A stretch of 64,000 bases of DNA from contig SAUG01000138.1 in assembly GCA_011316305.1 (NCBI GenBank), positions 62,001 through 126,000 on the forward strand. The letters run 5' to 3'. The notes beneath the pieces are model-generated. The model was not told where the DNA came from. It made no database searches and worked only from the letters and a program-made list of their open reading frames with translations. Shown here one piece after another: positions 1-13,269 of the stretch (the first letter of the stretch is position 1; every line of letters starts with the position of its first letter). Source of the DNA: Rusavskia elegans (Eukaryota > Ascomycota > Lecanoromycetes > Teloschistales > Teloschistaceae). A program made the position numbers and the translations under genes.

Positions 1-45
1 TAATAATCTATAAAAAATAAATATAGTTAAATATATTTAATAATA
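1..45. other. Left flank of element A, probably hAT interior
   Basis: Short AT-rich stretch before element A. Positions 41-45 (TAATA) are the left copy of the target-site duplication of element A. Because the sequence right of element A (from 13270) matches the interior of the hAT element at 46418-48830, this stretch should be the preceding part of that same hAT copy. It is too short and too mutated to show this directly. Confidence 0.35.
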
Positions 46-495
46 TATTATAGAGTTATTTAGAGAAATCTGATATTTCCAAAAATTGATGAAAGATATT
101 AGTATATCTATAAACGAAAGTATAACGGATAATTATTTAAATTAGATTAAAAATAAATTAGTTAATTACTAGAGCAGTATATAGCGATAACTAATAAATT
201 AAATACGAGCTATAAAAACGTTAAATTCGGAACCTATATAAATAAATAAAATCTTTTATTATTTAGATTATTTATAAACTAAAATAACAAAAATAGCTTT
301 ATTTTAAAATATTTATTTACTAAAATCGATAAAATTAAAGTATTTATAGTATTTATTTACTAAAACTACTAAGATATCATTAATACTAATATTTAAATTA
401 TCTATATATTTCTACTTATTAAAATATAATAGAAAATCTGGTACTATATTAAATACTACTATATTTTTTAAAATATACTATCTATATTTATAATA
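46..495 (-). repeat. 3' LTR of element A
   Basis: This 450-bp terminal repeat matches the split LTR 6197-6434 plus 13052-13264 and both LTRs of element B. It is the most heavily mutated of the four copies, with almost no CpA or TpG left, while the copy at 12596-13046 still has several. In element orientation it is the downstream LTR. Confidence 0.9.
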
Positions 496-899
496 TTAAA
501 TTCTTTTTTTAGTTTTTTTATTTTAAAAAACCTTTTATTTTTCTTTTTTATAGATAAAAGAAAAAGATAATCGACTAATAATTATTATAAAAAAGTTCTA
601 TTATTAAATATTAGTATTTTAACTATATATTTTTATTAAAACTATTTCTAGTTAAAGAAATCTTATTATATTAATAAAGATTCTAAAAAATATATAAATT
701 ATATAAAATAAAATTTTTTTTATTACTTTATTTTATTAATTACTATATATTAGGTTTATTTTAAAAATAAATATAAAAAGTTAAAAAAAGAATTATATAA
801 AATATATATAAAGTAATAGTATTTTCTTTATTAGATTAATTATATTAAAGAAAAATAATATATTATAGTTAATAGTAAACTATAAAATCTCGAAAAATT

Positions 900-3800
900 A
901 AAATAAAAAAAAAATTCTATAGATTTATTTTTATTTATTAATTTAGATCTTTTTATTAATATAGCTTCCGAATAGATTATTCTATCTAGTAATTTCGGCT
1001 AGTTAATTATTTTTTTAGTTTTTTTTAATAGAACTAGTATAGAATTTTTTAGTAGTTTTTTTAAATATTTTTCGGAATAGAATAACTTTTCTATTTAATT
1101 AAATAGTTCTAACCTTTTTATTATAGGATCTTTTCGACTATAAAAATATCTTTTTTTTATATTTTAAAATTAAATATCTATTATAATAGTATTCCGAAAT
1201 TAATTAAATTTAAAAGAAATATATAAAATATCGGATATATTTTAATATTTTAAAATAAATTAAATTTAAAGTTTTAAAATTCTTTAATCTTTCTAATTAA
1301 AAATAGTCTAATTTTAATATAGTTAAATTTTTTATTTAAAATTTTTATTTTAGATTCTTTATAAAAAGATATACTTTATTCCTTTTTTTTAATTAAAATA
1401 CTATTTTTTTATTTTTTATTTTAAAAATTACTCGAATATTTCTATATTTTTTGAATATTTTTATAGATTTTTTTTTAAATATCGACTTTTTAAATTATTA
1501 ATTCCGCTAATATATATAGTAGTAGTTATTTAAGTAAATTTAGATTTTTTCTATTATCGATATAGAATAGTATTTTTTTTATTATATTTAATTTTTTTTA
1601 TATTAAATACTAGTCTTACTATTAATAATAATAGAATTTAATTATTCTAAATATTATTAATATTATATTTTAAATACTATTTTAAAGTCTAGTTAATTTA
1701 TTCTATCTATTTATCTATTATCGGATAGAAAGCTATTAATATTTTTAATTTAATACTAAATAAAAGAATAAAGATTTTCTAATAATTTTAAATAAAAAGT
1801 TTATTTCTATTATTTATTAATACTTTTAGTAGTCTATAGTATCGAAATAATTAATCTAAAATAATAAAATTAAATTATTATATTATAAAGTCTTTTTATA
1901 ATAGAATTATATAGATATATTCTATTAGTCTATTTACTATATTTAGTATTAAATTATATTTTATATTTATTATAGAATCTTTTAATTTTAGAAATTTAAT
2001 AATAAAATCTAATATAATTACTTTCTATAATAAATCCGGTAGTTTCTAATATTAGATCTTTCTATAACGAATATTTATAAAATATTTATTCTACTAATAA
2101 TTCAAATATATTATAATATATATTTCGATATATTATTTTATATTAGTAAACTTGTAATACTATTATAAAAATCATATTATTTTTTTTATATTTAGATATC
2201 TTTATAGTAGTCTATTATAGTATTCTTTATTATATTTATCGATTTTATTATCTAGTATTTATGGTTTTTTTTTTTTTAATAGAAAACGATTTTTAATTAT
2301 TTCGGAATATATATAATATTATATTTATTTTATATTAATTTACTAATAGTAATCTATCTTTATTAATTTTAAAAATATTATTATTAAAAATTTCTTTTAT
2401 TTTTATATAATTACTATTTAGATTTAAAATATCTATTTTTTTATTTTATTTATCTAGAATATAGTATATTTTAAATTAATATTAATTAAAGAATTTAGAC
2501 TATTATATTTATTTTTTATTAAATTATTTTAATATTATAAGATATAGAAGATTTTTATAATCTATAAAAATTATTAATTCTAATAATTTTTTAATATATA
2601 CTTTCTATTATATTTATATAACTACTATAGCTATTAGCTTTTATAATAAATATTATAATCCAATTCTATTAATAATAGTTTTCTAGATATATATACTACC
2701 GGATACTATTTTTTATTATATTATTATAAAAGATATATATCTATAGCTAGATTTAATAGATTTATTTCTATTTATAATAGTTTTTTTAAATCGAATTTTT
2801 TAAATACTAGATTTTTTATATATATTTTTTTTAAAATTTTTAAAAATTTACTATTTTCTTTTTCCTTAATACTATTTAATAGTATCCTTTAATAAAATTA
2901 TTAGAACGAGAGCTTTTTTAAAATAGTTTTTTATAAATTTTTAATTATAGTTTATAAATCCGAAATAATTTTAGATTTTTTTAAAATTTATTAGTATTTT
3001 TTATTCTATAATAGCTTTTAGATTATTAGAATTAATATATAATATATTACGCCCTATAATAAATTCTAGAAAATTAACTTTCTTTTTATAAAATTTATAT
3101 TTTTTTAAATTAAAATATAAATCTTTCTTTTCTAGATATTTAAAAACTTTACTAATATATTATTTATATTTTTTAAATATTTTAGAAAAAACTAGTATAT
3201 TATCGAAGTAAATAATAATAAATATATCTAGATATTTTTTAAATATATTATTAATTATATTTTAATAAATTACCGAAATATTTATAAATTTAAATAGTAT
3301 AACTATATATTTATAATAACCGTATTTTATTTAAAAAGCTATTTTTTATTTTTTTCCGATTTTTATTTATATAAAGTTATATATTCTTTAAAAATCGAAT
3401 TTTATAAAATATTTTATTCTAGAAAATCTATTTTAAAACTTACTAATATTTAGTAATAGATATCGGTTTTTAATAGTAATATTATTTAGTTTCTAGTAAT
3501 CGATATATAAATAGAATATTCTATCTTTTTTAAATATAAAAAGAATCGGATATCCTATTAGTAATTAAAAATTTTTAATAAATTTTTTTTTAATATTTTT
3601 ATTTAAATATTTATAGAATATTTCGAATTCTATTATAAATAATTAATATATAGATTTAAATATAGATTATTTATTTAATTTAAATCTAATTTTATAATTT
3701 TTTATTTAATATTTAAATAATATTTTTATAGTTAATTTTTTCTAAAATAAATTTATTTAATTTTTATATTTACCTAAAACCTTTTTTAATAGATTTTTTA

Positions 3801-4400
3801 TTAACTTTTTATTAAATAATATAGAATTTTTAAAAGATTTATAATTTTTTTTTCTATTTCTATTTTACTAATCTAGCTAATTTCTACCGGTATCTAATAA
3901 ATCGGACCTAAATAGTTTTTAATTATCTTTTTTTAAAATTATAAATTCGTATTTTAAATTTTATTTTTTATCTATCCGAGATCTCTATTATAATATAGAC
4001 TAGATATTCTCTATATAAAAATATTATTTAGAGTTTTATTTATTTTTCCTAGTCTATTACTAGATTATAATTTTTTAATTAAAAAGTTTTAAATACGATT
4101 TTATAGCTAGCTATTTAAATAATATCGAACTGGAATTTCTTTTAATATTAATTAATTATTATTTAAAATAGTATTATCTTTTTTATAATCTTTCTTTCTC
4201 TATTTAATATTTTATTTCTATTAATAACTATTAAATTATATAGTTCTTTTTTTTTAGTTCGAAAAAACTCTTTTTTTTAAATTAAATCTTCTAATATAAA
4301 ATTTCCGATTATATCTAGATTAATAAATACTTTAATTTTCTATAATCTATTATTAGTTATAATAATTATTTTAATTTTAAATATATATATATAGCTAGCT
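900..4400 (-). pseudogene. gypsy pol relic of element A (PR-RT-RNaseH-IN)
   Basis: Minus-strand polyprotein relic, read through many TAA/TAG codons. In order of translation: a protease-like patch around 4335-4280 reads VFINLDIIGNFI, which fits a mutated D-S/T-G active site region. The RT active site reads YFDNILVFSK with its core at 3210-3199, where the family has YFDDIL, so the second Asp codon GAC has become AAT by RIP-type change. It is followed by KVFKYLEKKDLYF, typical of gypsy RT. RNase H follows at about 2960-2500 (ISRKLLLIELDYNI, then IFIDYKNL). The integrase C-terminal GPY/F-like segment lies around 1420-1150 and ends in YIRYFIYFF, matching the family consensus HPVFHVS-type block. 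Family membership in Ty3/gypsy is secure. It is not functional. Confidence 0.88.
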
Positions 4401-4599
4401 AACTTTAATAATTTCTTTAGAGCTATAAAATTATATATTTATAGTTTATCTATTATTATAAAATTTTAATTTTTTTTAAATTATTATTTATATTTTCGTA
4501 TTTTTTATTTTTATAATCTATTTACGAAATATATCTATAGAATTTCTAGTTAAAGATTCTATTTTTTTCCTACTATTCTTTCTAGTATTTATATCTACT

Positions 4600-5950
4600 A
4601 TATATAATATATCCGGAATAATTATAAATATTATAATTTCCGACTTTAATAGATATTATAGAAATATATTAGTCTAGCTTTAATAAATACTATCCGGTTT
4701 CTTTTTTTTTCGATTTATAAATTCTATAATTATTATTATAGTAGATAGTCTAATTAAATAGTATATATTAATTTTCTATTATTATTTTCCCGCGTTATAA
4801 TATCGATTTAGAAATAACTTTAAATTTTAAAATATTATTTTCTAGTTTTCTTTCTAATATATCGATAATATTATTTACTTTTTAGTTCTACTAGTAATTC
4901 TATAGGTATTTATTATTAATATTTATTTTATAAACGTTTATAAATTTTCTATAGATTATTATAAACTTTTCTTTTACTATTTTATTATTATAAAAGACCT
5001 AAAAGTATACTAGTTTAATATTTTCTATTATTATAATTATTTATCTAGAAGTGGTTTTCTTTCTAGTAGATTCTAATAATATTTATAATAAAATATTATT
5101 TATTATAGTTTTCTATAATACTTTATCGTTTTCTATAAATATAAATTCTTTATTTAAATTGGTTTTCTAGAATTTAGAACTACTATTATCGTTTTCTAAA
5201 ATTATTTTTTATTAGTTTTTAGAATCTTTCTTTAATATAATATTAAACTGTTATTATTATATTTTATTTAATTAATATTTTCTCGCGAAATAGTATAGTT
5301 TATTATAACTATAGTATATTTTAGGATTTTTATTTTTTTTACTATTTCTAGAATTCTTCCTTTTATATCGCTATTATATAGAATCCAGTTCTATTAATAT
5401 AGATCTATAGTAGCTATTTCCGGTTTTTTTATCTAGCTATAGTTTTCTATAGATTTATTCTAGATAATATTCTATATTACCTTATAATTCGCTATTATAG
5501 CGTTTTTCTATATCTCTTTTATATAGTTTATTATTAAGGTCGATAGATATTTTAATTATATTATCTAGTATATTATATATATAACTATTATATATAAATT
5601 TATTTTTTATTCGCTTTTTAAATTTTTATCTAAATATTATATATAGGGTTTTCTTATTCTATTTAATTAATAGTATCTATTTTTTAAATCGTATAATATA
5701 GTTAGATATTATATTCCTCTACTAAAAATATTAAATAAAGTATTTAGTAGTTAAAATTTTATTTAAAATTCTAAAAATTTTATAAATAGCTTTTTGAAAT
5801 TTTATAAACTATATAAAAATATATTCGCGATTTTCTTTATTATTTATATATTAGCGAAAGAGAAGTTTTATCTAATATTAAATTTATTTTCGAAAATAAA
5901 ATATAATAAAGAGAATTTTTTTTTTTTAAATATAGAATAGAATATAAAGT
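4600..5950 (-). pseudogene. gag relic of element A with zinc knuckle
   Basis: Minus-strand relic upstream of the protease/pol relic, close to the 5' LTR of element A. The clearest landmark is a nucleocapsid knuckle at about 5325-5270, read as YYSYNKLYYFARKY. This fits CX2CX4HX4C with each Cys (TGY) changed to Tyr (TAY) and His (CAY) changed to Tyr, exactly what RIP does on the two strands. Gag would package the element RNA in cytoplasmic virus-like particles. Start and end are approximate. Confidence 0.75.
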
Positions 5951-6196
5951 ATATATTTAATTATATAAACTAGTCTTCGAATATATTATAATTTCTATAG
6001 TATATATTAGGTTTATTTATCTTAATACTAGAAAAATATTAGTTAATAGTAGAAATACTAACTTTTTTATTACTACTATCGTTTTTTATTTAGATTTTCT
6101 TTTTTTTAATTTCGAATTTTTTTACTATAGAGCTAGAATTACTTAAAGTATAAATTTAATATTAATCTATAAAAGATATTCTAAAGGTATTTAAAG

Positions 6197-6434
6197 TACT
6201 ATAAAACTATCTAGAAAAGTCTAGTATTTTATAAAATTAATTAAACTTATTAGTATATCTATAAATAAAAGTATAACGAGTAATTATTTAAATTAGATTA
6301 AAAATAAATTAGTTAGTTACTATAGTAGTAAATAGCGATAACTAATAAATTAAATATAAGCTATAAAGACGTCGAATTCGAGATTTATATAGATAAATAA
6401 AATCTTTTACTATTTAGATTATTTATAAACTAAT
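6197..6434 (-). repeat. 5' LTR of element A, first part
   Basis: The first 238 bp of the LTR that element B interrupts. The remaining 213 bp are at 13052-13264, giving 451 bp in all, the same as each LTR of B. The last five bases, CTAAT at 6430-6434, are the left target-site duplication of B. Confidence 0.9.
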
Positions 6435-6885
6435 TGTTATAGAGCTACCTAGGAGGTCTGATATTTCCAAGGATCGGTTGGATTTATTAGTATATCAATA
6501 AACGGAGGTATAATAGATAATTATTTAAATTAAATTAAAAATAAATTATTTAATTACTAGAGCGGTATATAGCGATAACTAATAAATTAAATATAAGCTA
6601 TAAAAGCGTCGAATTCGGAATCTATATAGATAAATAAAATCCTCTACTTTTTAGATTATTTATAGACTAAAATAACTAAAATAGTTTTATTTTAGAGTAT
6701 TTACTTATTAAAACGACTAAAATTAAAGGTATTTATAGTATTTATTCGTTAAAACTACTAAAATACTCTTTAGTACTAATATTTAGCCCGTCTATATATT
6801 CCTATCTATTAAAGCGTAATAGAAAATCTAGCGCTATAATAAATACTATCGCGTTTTCTAAAATATACTGCCTATATTTATAATA
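6435..6885 (-). repeat. 3' LTR of element B
   Basis: A 451-bp LTR that starts with an intact TGTTATAGAGC. It pairs with 12596-13046. It is more depleted in CpA/TpG than its partner, so the two LTRs of one element have been mutated to different degrees. Confidence 0.93.
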
Positions 6886-7299
6886 TTAGATTCTTTTTTT
6901 AGATTTTTTATTCTAAAAAATTATCTATTCTTTTTTTTTATAAATAAAAAAAAAAGATTATTAACTAAAAATTATTATATAAAAGTTCTATTATTAGATA
7001 TCGATATATTAGCTATATATTTTTATTAGAATAATTTCTAGTTAGAAAAATTCTATTATATTAACGAAGGTTCCGAAAAATATATTAGTTATATAAAATA
7101 AATCTATTTTTATAACTTTATTCTATTAGATACTATATATTAATATCGTTTTAAAAATAAATATAAAAAATTAAAAAAGAAATTATATAAAGTATATATA
7201 AAATAATAATATCTATTTCGTTAATTAAACTATATTAAAAAAAAACAGCGTATTATAATTAGTAGTAAGCTATAAAATTTTAAAAAATTAAAATAAAAA

Positions 7300-10200
7300 A
7301 AAAAATTCTATAGGTCCGTTTCTATCTATTAATTTAGATTTTTTTATTAATATAGCTTCCGAATAGATTATTCTATCTAGTAATTTCGGTTAGTTAATAA
7401 CTTTTTAATTTCTTTTAATAGAACTATTATAGAGCCTTTTAGTAGTTTACTAAATATTTTTTAGATATCTAAATATTTTCTAAAATAAGATAATCTTTTT
7501 ATTTAATTAAATAGTTCTAATATTTTTATTATAAAATCTTTTCGACTATAAAGGTATCTTTTTTTTATATTTCGAAATTAAATATATATTATAATAGTAT
7601 TTCGAAATTAGCTCGTTTTAAATAAGATATATAAAATATCGGATATATTTTAATATCTTTAGATAAATTAAATTTAAAATTCTAAAGTCTTTTAATCTTT
7701 TTAATTAAAAATAGTCCGACTTTAATATAGTTAAATTTTTTATTTAGAGTTTTTATTTTTAGGTTCTTTATAAAAAAGTATACTTTATCTCTTTTTTTTA
7801 ACTAAAATACTATTTTTCGTTTTTTATTTTAGTAATTATTCGGGTATTTTTATATTTTTAAGTTATTTCTATAGATTTTTTTCTAAATATTAACTTTTTA
7901 GATTATTAATTCCGCTAATAAATATAGTAGCGGTTATTTAAATAGATTTAGATTCCTTTTATTATCGGCGTAGAACGGGATTTCTTTTATTATATTTAAT
8001 TATTTTATATTAAATACTAATTATACTATTAGTAGAAATAAAATCTAATTATTCTAAATATCGTTAATATAGTACTTTAGAAACTGTTCTAAAATCTAAC
8101 TAGTATATTCTATTTATCTATTTATTATTAAATAGAAAACTATTAATATTTTTAGCTTAATACTAAATAAAAGAATAAAGGTTTTCTAATAGTTTAAAAT
8201 AAAGAATTTATTTCTATTATTTATTAATACTTCCGGTAGTCTATAGTATCGAAATAATCGATTTAGAATAATAAATCTAAATTATTCCGCTATAAAGACT
8301 TTTTATAATAGAATAATATAAATATATTTCGTAAATCTATTTACTATATTAAATATTAAATTATATTTTATATTTATTATAGAGTCTTTTCATTTCGGAA
8401 TAATAAAATCTATAGTAACTTCCTTTTATAGTAAATCCGATAGTTTCTAATACTAGATTTTTCTATAACGAATATATATAGTATATTTATTTTACTAATA
8501 TTTTAAATATCTTTTCTAATATTTACTTCGATATATTATTTTATATTAGGAAACTAGTGATATAATTATAAAAGTTATATTATTTTTAATACGCCTAGAT
8601 ACTTTTATAGTATTCAATTTTAGTATTTTTTAATATATTTATCGATTTTATTAGCTAGTATTTATAATTTCTTTTTTTTAATAGAAAACTATTTCTAGTC
8701 GTCTCTAAATATATATAGCGATATATTTATCTTATACCGATTTATTAATAGTATTCTATTTTAATTAATTTTAAAAATACTATTATTAAAATTCTCTTTT
8801 ATTTTTATATAATTATTTCTTCGGTTTTAAATATCTATTTTTTTATTTTTTTTATCTAAAATATAGTATTTTTTAAATTTATATTAACCGAAAAATTTAA
8901 ACTATTATATCTATTTTTTTTTAAATTATTTTATTATTATAAAATATAGAAGATTTTTATTATCTATAAAAATTATTAATTCTAGTAATTTTTCGACGTA
9001 TACTTTCTATTATTCTAGTATAGCTACTATAATCAGTAGTTCTTTATTATAGATATTATAAATTTATTCGACTAGTAATAATTTCTATAATATATATAAT
9101 ATTAGAGACTATTTATTATTTTATTATTATAAAAAGTATATATTTATAACTAGATTTAATAAATCTATTTCTATTTATAATAGTTTCTTTAAATTAAATA
9201 TTTTAAATATTAGATCTTTTATATTTTTTTTTTAAATTTTAAAATATTTACTATTCTTTTTTTTTAATATTATTAAATAGTATTCTATATTAAAATTATT
9301 AGAACGAGAACTTTTTTAAAATCGTTTTTATAAACTTTTAGTTATAGTTTATAAATCCGAAAAAGTTTAAAAATTTTTTTAATATTTATTAGTATTTTTT
9401 ATTTTATATTAGTTTTTAGTTTATTAAAGTTATTATATAATCTATTATATTCTATAATAAATTTTAGAAAATTAACTTTTTTTCTATAGAATTTATATTT
9501 TTCTAGTTTAAAATATAAATCTTTTTTTTCTAGATATTTAAAAACTTTACTAATATATTATTTATTTTTTTCGAATATTTTTAAAAAAACTAGAATATTA
9601 TTAAAGTAGATATTAATAAATATTTCTAAATATTTTCTAAATATATTATTTATTATAATTTAATAGACTACTAGAATATTTATAAATCTTAATAGTATAA
9701 CTATATATTTATAATAACTATATTTTATTTAAAAAGCTATTTTCTATATTTTTCCGGTTTTTATTTATAAAAAATTATATATTCTTTAAAAATCGAATTT
9801 TATAAAATATTATATTCTATTAAATCTATTTTATAATTTTCTAATATTTAATAATAGATATCTATTTTTAATTATAATATTATTTAGCTTTCGATAATTA
9901 ATATATAGGCGGAATATTCTATTTTTTTAAAATATAAAAAGGTTCGGATATTCTATTAGTAATTAAAATTTTCTAATAAATTTCTTTTTTATATTTTTAT
10001 CTAGATATTTATAGAATATTTCGAATTCTATTATAGAAAATAAATAGATAAATTTAAATATAGATTATTTACCTAATTTAAATTTTTTTTTAAAATTTTA
10101 AATTTAATATTTAGATAGTATTTTTATAGTTATTTCTTTCTAAAATAAATTTATCTAATTTTTATATTTACCTAGAACCTTTTTTAATAGATTTTCTATT

Positions 10201-10740
10201 AATTTTTTATTAAATAATATAGAGTTTTTAAAAGATTTATAATTTTTTTTTCTTTTTCTATTTTATTTATTTAGCTAATTTCAACTTATATCTAATAAAT
10301 CGGATCTAAATAGTTTTTAGTTATTTTTTTTTAAAACTATAAATTCGCGTTTTAAATTCTAATTTTTATCTATTTAAATTTTCTACTTTAATATAAATTA
10401 GATATTTTCTATATAAAATTATTATTTAAAACTAAATACTTTTTTTTCCTAGTCTATTACTAGATTATAATCTTTTAACTAAAGAACTTTAAATATAATT
10501 TTATAGCTGACTATCCGAATAATATCGAACTAAAGTTTTTCTAATATTAATTAATTATTATTCAGAATAGTATCGTTTTTTTTTAACCTTTTCGTCTCTA
10601 TTCGGTATTTTATTTCTATTAATAACTATTAAATTATATAGGTCTTTTTTTTTAGTTTAAAGGAATCTTTTCCTTTTAATTAAATCTTTTAATATAAAAT
10701 TTTTATTTATATCTAAATTAATAAATATTTTAACCTTCTA
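7300..10740 (-). pseudogene. gypsy pol relic of element B (PR-RT-RNaseH-IN)
   Basis: Same layout as the pol relic of A. The protease-like patch lies around 10735-10690. The RT active site, at 9608-9597, reads YFNNIL, so both catalytic Asp codons of YFDD are now Asn. RNase H lies at about 9350-8900. The integrase C-terminal block, at about 7735-7560, aligns with the GPY/F-like segment of A. Frames are closed throughout. Residual identity to A confirms one family. Confidence 0.85.
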
Positions 10741-10999
10741 TAATCTATTATTAGTTTTAATAATTTTTTTAATTTTAAATATATATATATAGCTAGCTAA
10801 AATTATATATTTTTTTTAAACTATAAAGTTTTATATTTATAGTATATCTATTATTATAAAATTTTAACTTTTTCTAAATTATTATTTATATTTTTATATT
10901 TTTTATTTTTATAATTTATTAATAAAATATATTTATAGAGTTTCTAATTAAAAGTTTTATTTTTTTCCTATTATTTTTTCTAGTAATTTTATCTACTAT

Positions 11000-12330
11000 A
11001 TATAATATATCCGGAATAATTATAAATATTGTAACTTCCGACTTTAATAGGTATTATAGGAATATATTTTTATAGTTTCGATAGATACTATCCGGCTCTT
11101 TTTTTTTCTAATTTATAGATTTTATAGTTACTATCGTAGTAGGCGGTCTAATTAAATAATAAATATTAATCTTCTATTATTATATCTTTCTATTATAATA
11201 TCGATTTAAAAAATTTTTTATTTTTAGAGGTATTATTTCTAAGTTTCTTTTCTAATATATAGACGATATTATTTACTTCCTAGTCCTACTAGTTATTGAA
11301 TAGGTATTTATTATTAATATATATTTTATAAATATTTATAAATTCTTTATAGATTATTATAAATCTTTCCTTTATTATTTTTTTATTATAAAGGGCCTAA
11401 AGGTATACTAGTTTAATATTTTCTATTATTATAATCTTTTATCTAAAGATAGCTTTCCTTCTAGTAGATTCTACTAATATTTATAGAAAAGTATTATTTA
11501 TAGTAGCTTTTTATAGTATTTATTTATTTTTTATAAATATAAATTCTTTCTCTAAATTGGTTTTTTAGAGTTTAGAACTACTATTATCGTTTTTTAAAAT
11601 AATTTCTTACTAGTTTTTAGATTTCTTTAACGTAGTATTAAACTATTGTCGTTATATCTAGTTTAACCGATACTTTTTTATAAAGTAGCCTGGTTTACTA
11701 TAATTATAGTACGTTTTAGAATTTTTATTTCTTTTACTACTTTTAGAATTTTTCCTTTTATATCGCTATTATATAGAGTCTAATTCTATTAGTATAGGCC
11801 TATAGAAGCTTTTTCCGAATTTTTTATCTAGCTATAATTTTCTATAGGCTTATTTAAAGTAATATCTAATATTATTTTATAGTACGCTATTATATCGTTT
11901 TTCTATATTTTTTTTATATAGTTTATTATCGAAATCGATAAATATTTTAATTAGATTATCTAGTATTTTATATATTCGACTATTATATATAAATTTATCT
12001 TTTATTTATTTTTTAAATCCTCGTCTAAAAATTATATATAGAGCGTTATTATTCTATTCCGTTAATAATATCTATTTTTTAAATCGTATAGCGTAGTTAG
12101 ATACTACGTTCTTTTATTAAAAATATTAAATAAAGCGTTTAGTAGTTAGAATCTCGTTTAAAATCCAGAAGACTTTTTAAATAGCTTTTTTAAATCTTAT
12201 AAACTATATAAAAATACTTTCGCGATCTTCTTTATCGTCTATATATTAACGAAGGCTAGATTTTATCTAGTATTAAACTCGTCTTCGAAAATAGAATATA
12301 GTAAAGAAAGTCTTTTTCTTTTCGGATATA
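11000..12330 (-). pseudogene. gag relic of element B with zinc knuckle
   Basis: Counterpart of the gag relic of A, between pol and the 5' LTR. The knuckle region is at about 11722-11671 on the minus strand and has the same Cys-to-Tyr and His-to-Tyr changes. The end nearest the 5' LTR (about 11900-12500) keeps more CpG-containing codons than the A copy. Limits are approximate. Confidence 0.7.
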
Positions 12331-12595
12331 AAATAGAATACGAAGTATATATCTAATTATATAAGCTAGTTATCGAATTTATTATAATCTCTATAATATT
12401 TATTGGGCTTATTAACTTTAATATTATAAGAGCGTTAGTTAGTAGTAGGAATATTAACCTCCTCTTTATTACTACTATCGTCTTTTATCTAGATTTCTTT
12501 TCTTTTAGATTCGGACTTTTTTACTATAGAATTAGAATTACTTAGAGTAGAGATTTAATATTAATCTGCGACAGATATCCTAAAGATATTTAAAG

Positions 12596-13046
12596 TATTA
12601 TAAGGCCACCTAGAAGATCTAGTATTTCTAAAAATCGGTTAGAATTATTAGTATATCTATAAACGGAGATATAACAGGTAATTACTTAAGTTAAATTGAA
12701 AATGAATTAGTTAATTACTAGAGCAGTATATAGCGATAACTAATAAATTAAATACGAGCTATAAAGGCGTTAAGTTCGGAATCTATATAGATAAATAAAA
12801 TCCTCTACTACTTAGGTTATTTATAAACTAAAATAACTAAAACAGTTTTATTTTAGAGTACTTACTTACTAAAAATACTAAGATTAAAAATACTTATAAT
12901 ATTTACTCGCTAAGACTACTAAGATACTCTTTAGTACTAATATCTAGCCCGTTTATATATCCTTGCTTGTCGAAGCGTAATAGAAAATCTAGCGCTGTAA
13001 TAAGTACTACCGCGTTCTCTGAAACACGCCGCCTGTGTTTATAATA
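12596..13046 (-). repeat. 5' LTR of element B
   Basis: The least mutated LTR of this family in the window. It keeps CpA/TpG in stretches such as ACACGCCGCC and CTTGCTTGTC near 12960-13040. It therefore gives the best view of the original LTR. Element transcription would start here and run leftwards. Confidence 0.93.
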
Positions 13047-13051
13047 CTAAT

Positions 13052-13264
13052 ATAACTAAAATAGCTTTATATTAGAATATTTATTTACTAAAACTGCTAA
13101 AATTAAAGTTTTTATAGTATTTATTTACTAAAACTACTAAAATACTTTTTAGTACTAATATCTAGATCGTCTATATATCTCTGCCTGTCGAGGCGTAATA
13201 GGAAATCTAACGTTGTACTAAATACTATCGCGTTTTCTAAAGCACGCCGCCTGTGTTTATAATA
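13052..13264 (-). repeat. 5' LTR of element A, second part
   Basis: The 213-bp remainder of the LTR broken by B. It begins just after the right CTAAT duplication and ends in TTTATAATA. TAATA at 13265-13269 is the right target-site duplication of A. Confidence 0.9.
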
Positions 13265-13269
13265 TAATA

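Larger units (their letters stand above)
6435..13046 (-). mobile_element. Ty3/gypsy LTR retrotransposon B, nested in A
   Basis: Complete 6612-bp element of the same family and orientation as A, with two 451-bp LTRs (6435-6885 and 12596-13046). The 5-bp duplication CTAAT is perfect at 6430-6434 and 13047-13051. Its insertion point is inside the LTR of A: joining 6434 to 13052 restores the LTR sequence seen in the other copies. B is therefore younger than A. Its LTR ends are TGTTATA on the left and ATAATA on the right. Confidence 0.95.
46..13264 (-). mobile_element. Ty3/gypsy LTR retrotransposon A, split by copy B
   Basis: Full-length LTR retrotransposon read on the minus strand. It has LTRs of about 450 bp at both ends and a perfect 5-bp target-site duplication, TAATA, at 41-45 and 13265-13269. 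Its right LTR (the 5' LTR in its own orientation) is cut at 6434 by element B and resumes at 13052. Without B and its duplication it is about 6.6 kb, nearly the same as B (6612 bp). LTR ends read TATTATA...TATAATA, consistent with TGTTATA...TATAACA after C-to-T change at CpA. The interior holds gag, protease, RT, RNase H and integrase relics in gypsy order. All frames are closed by RIP-type stops. Confidence 0.93.
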
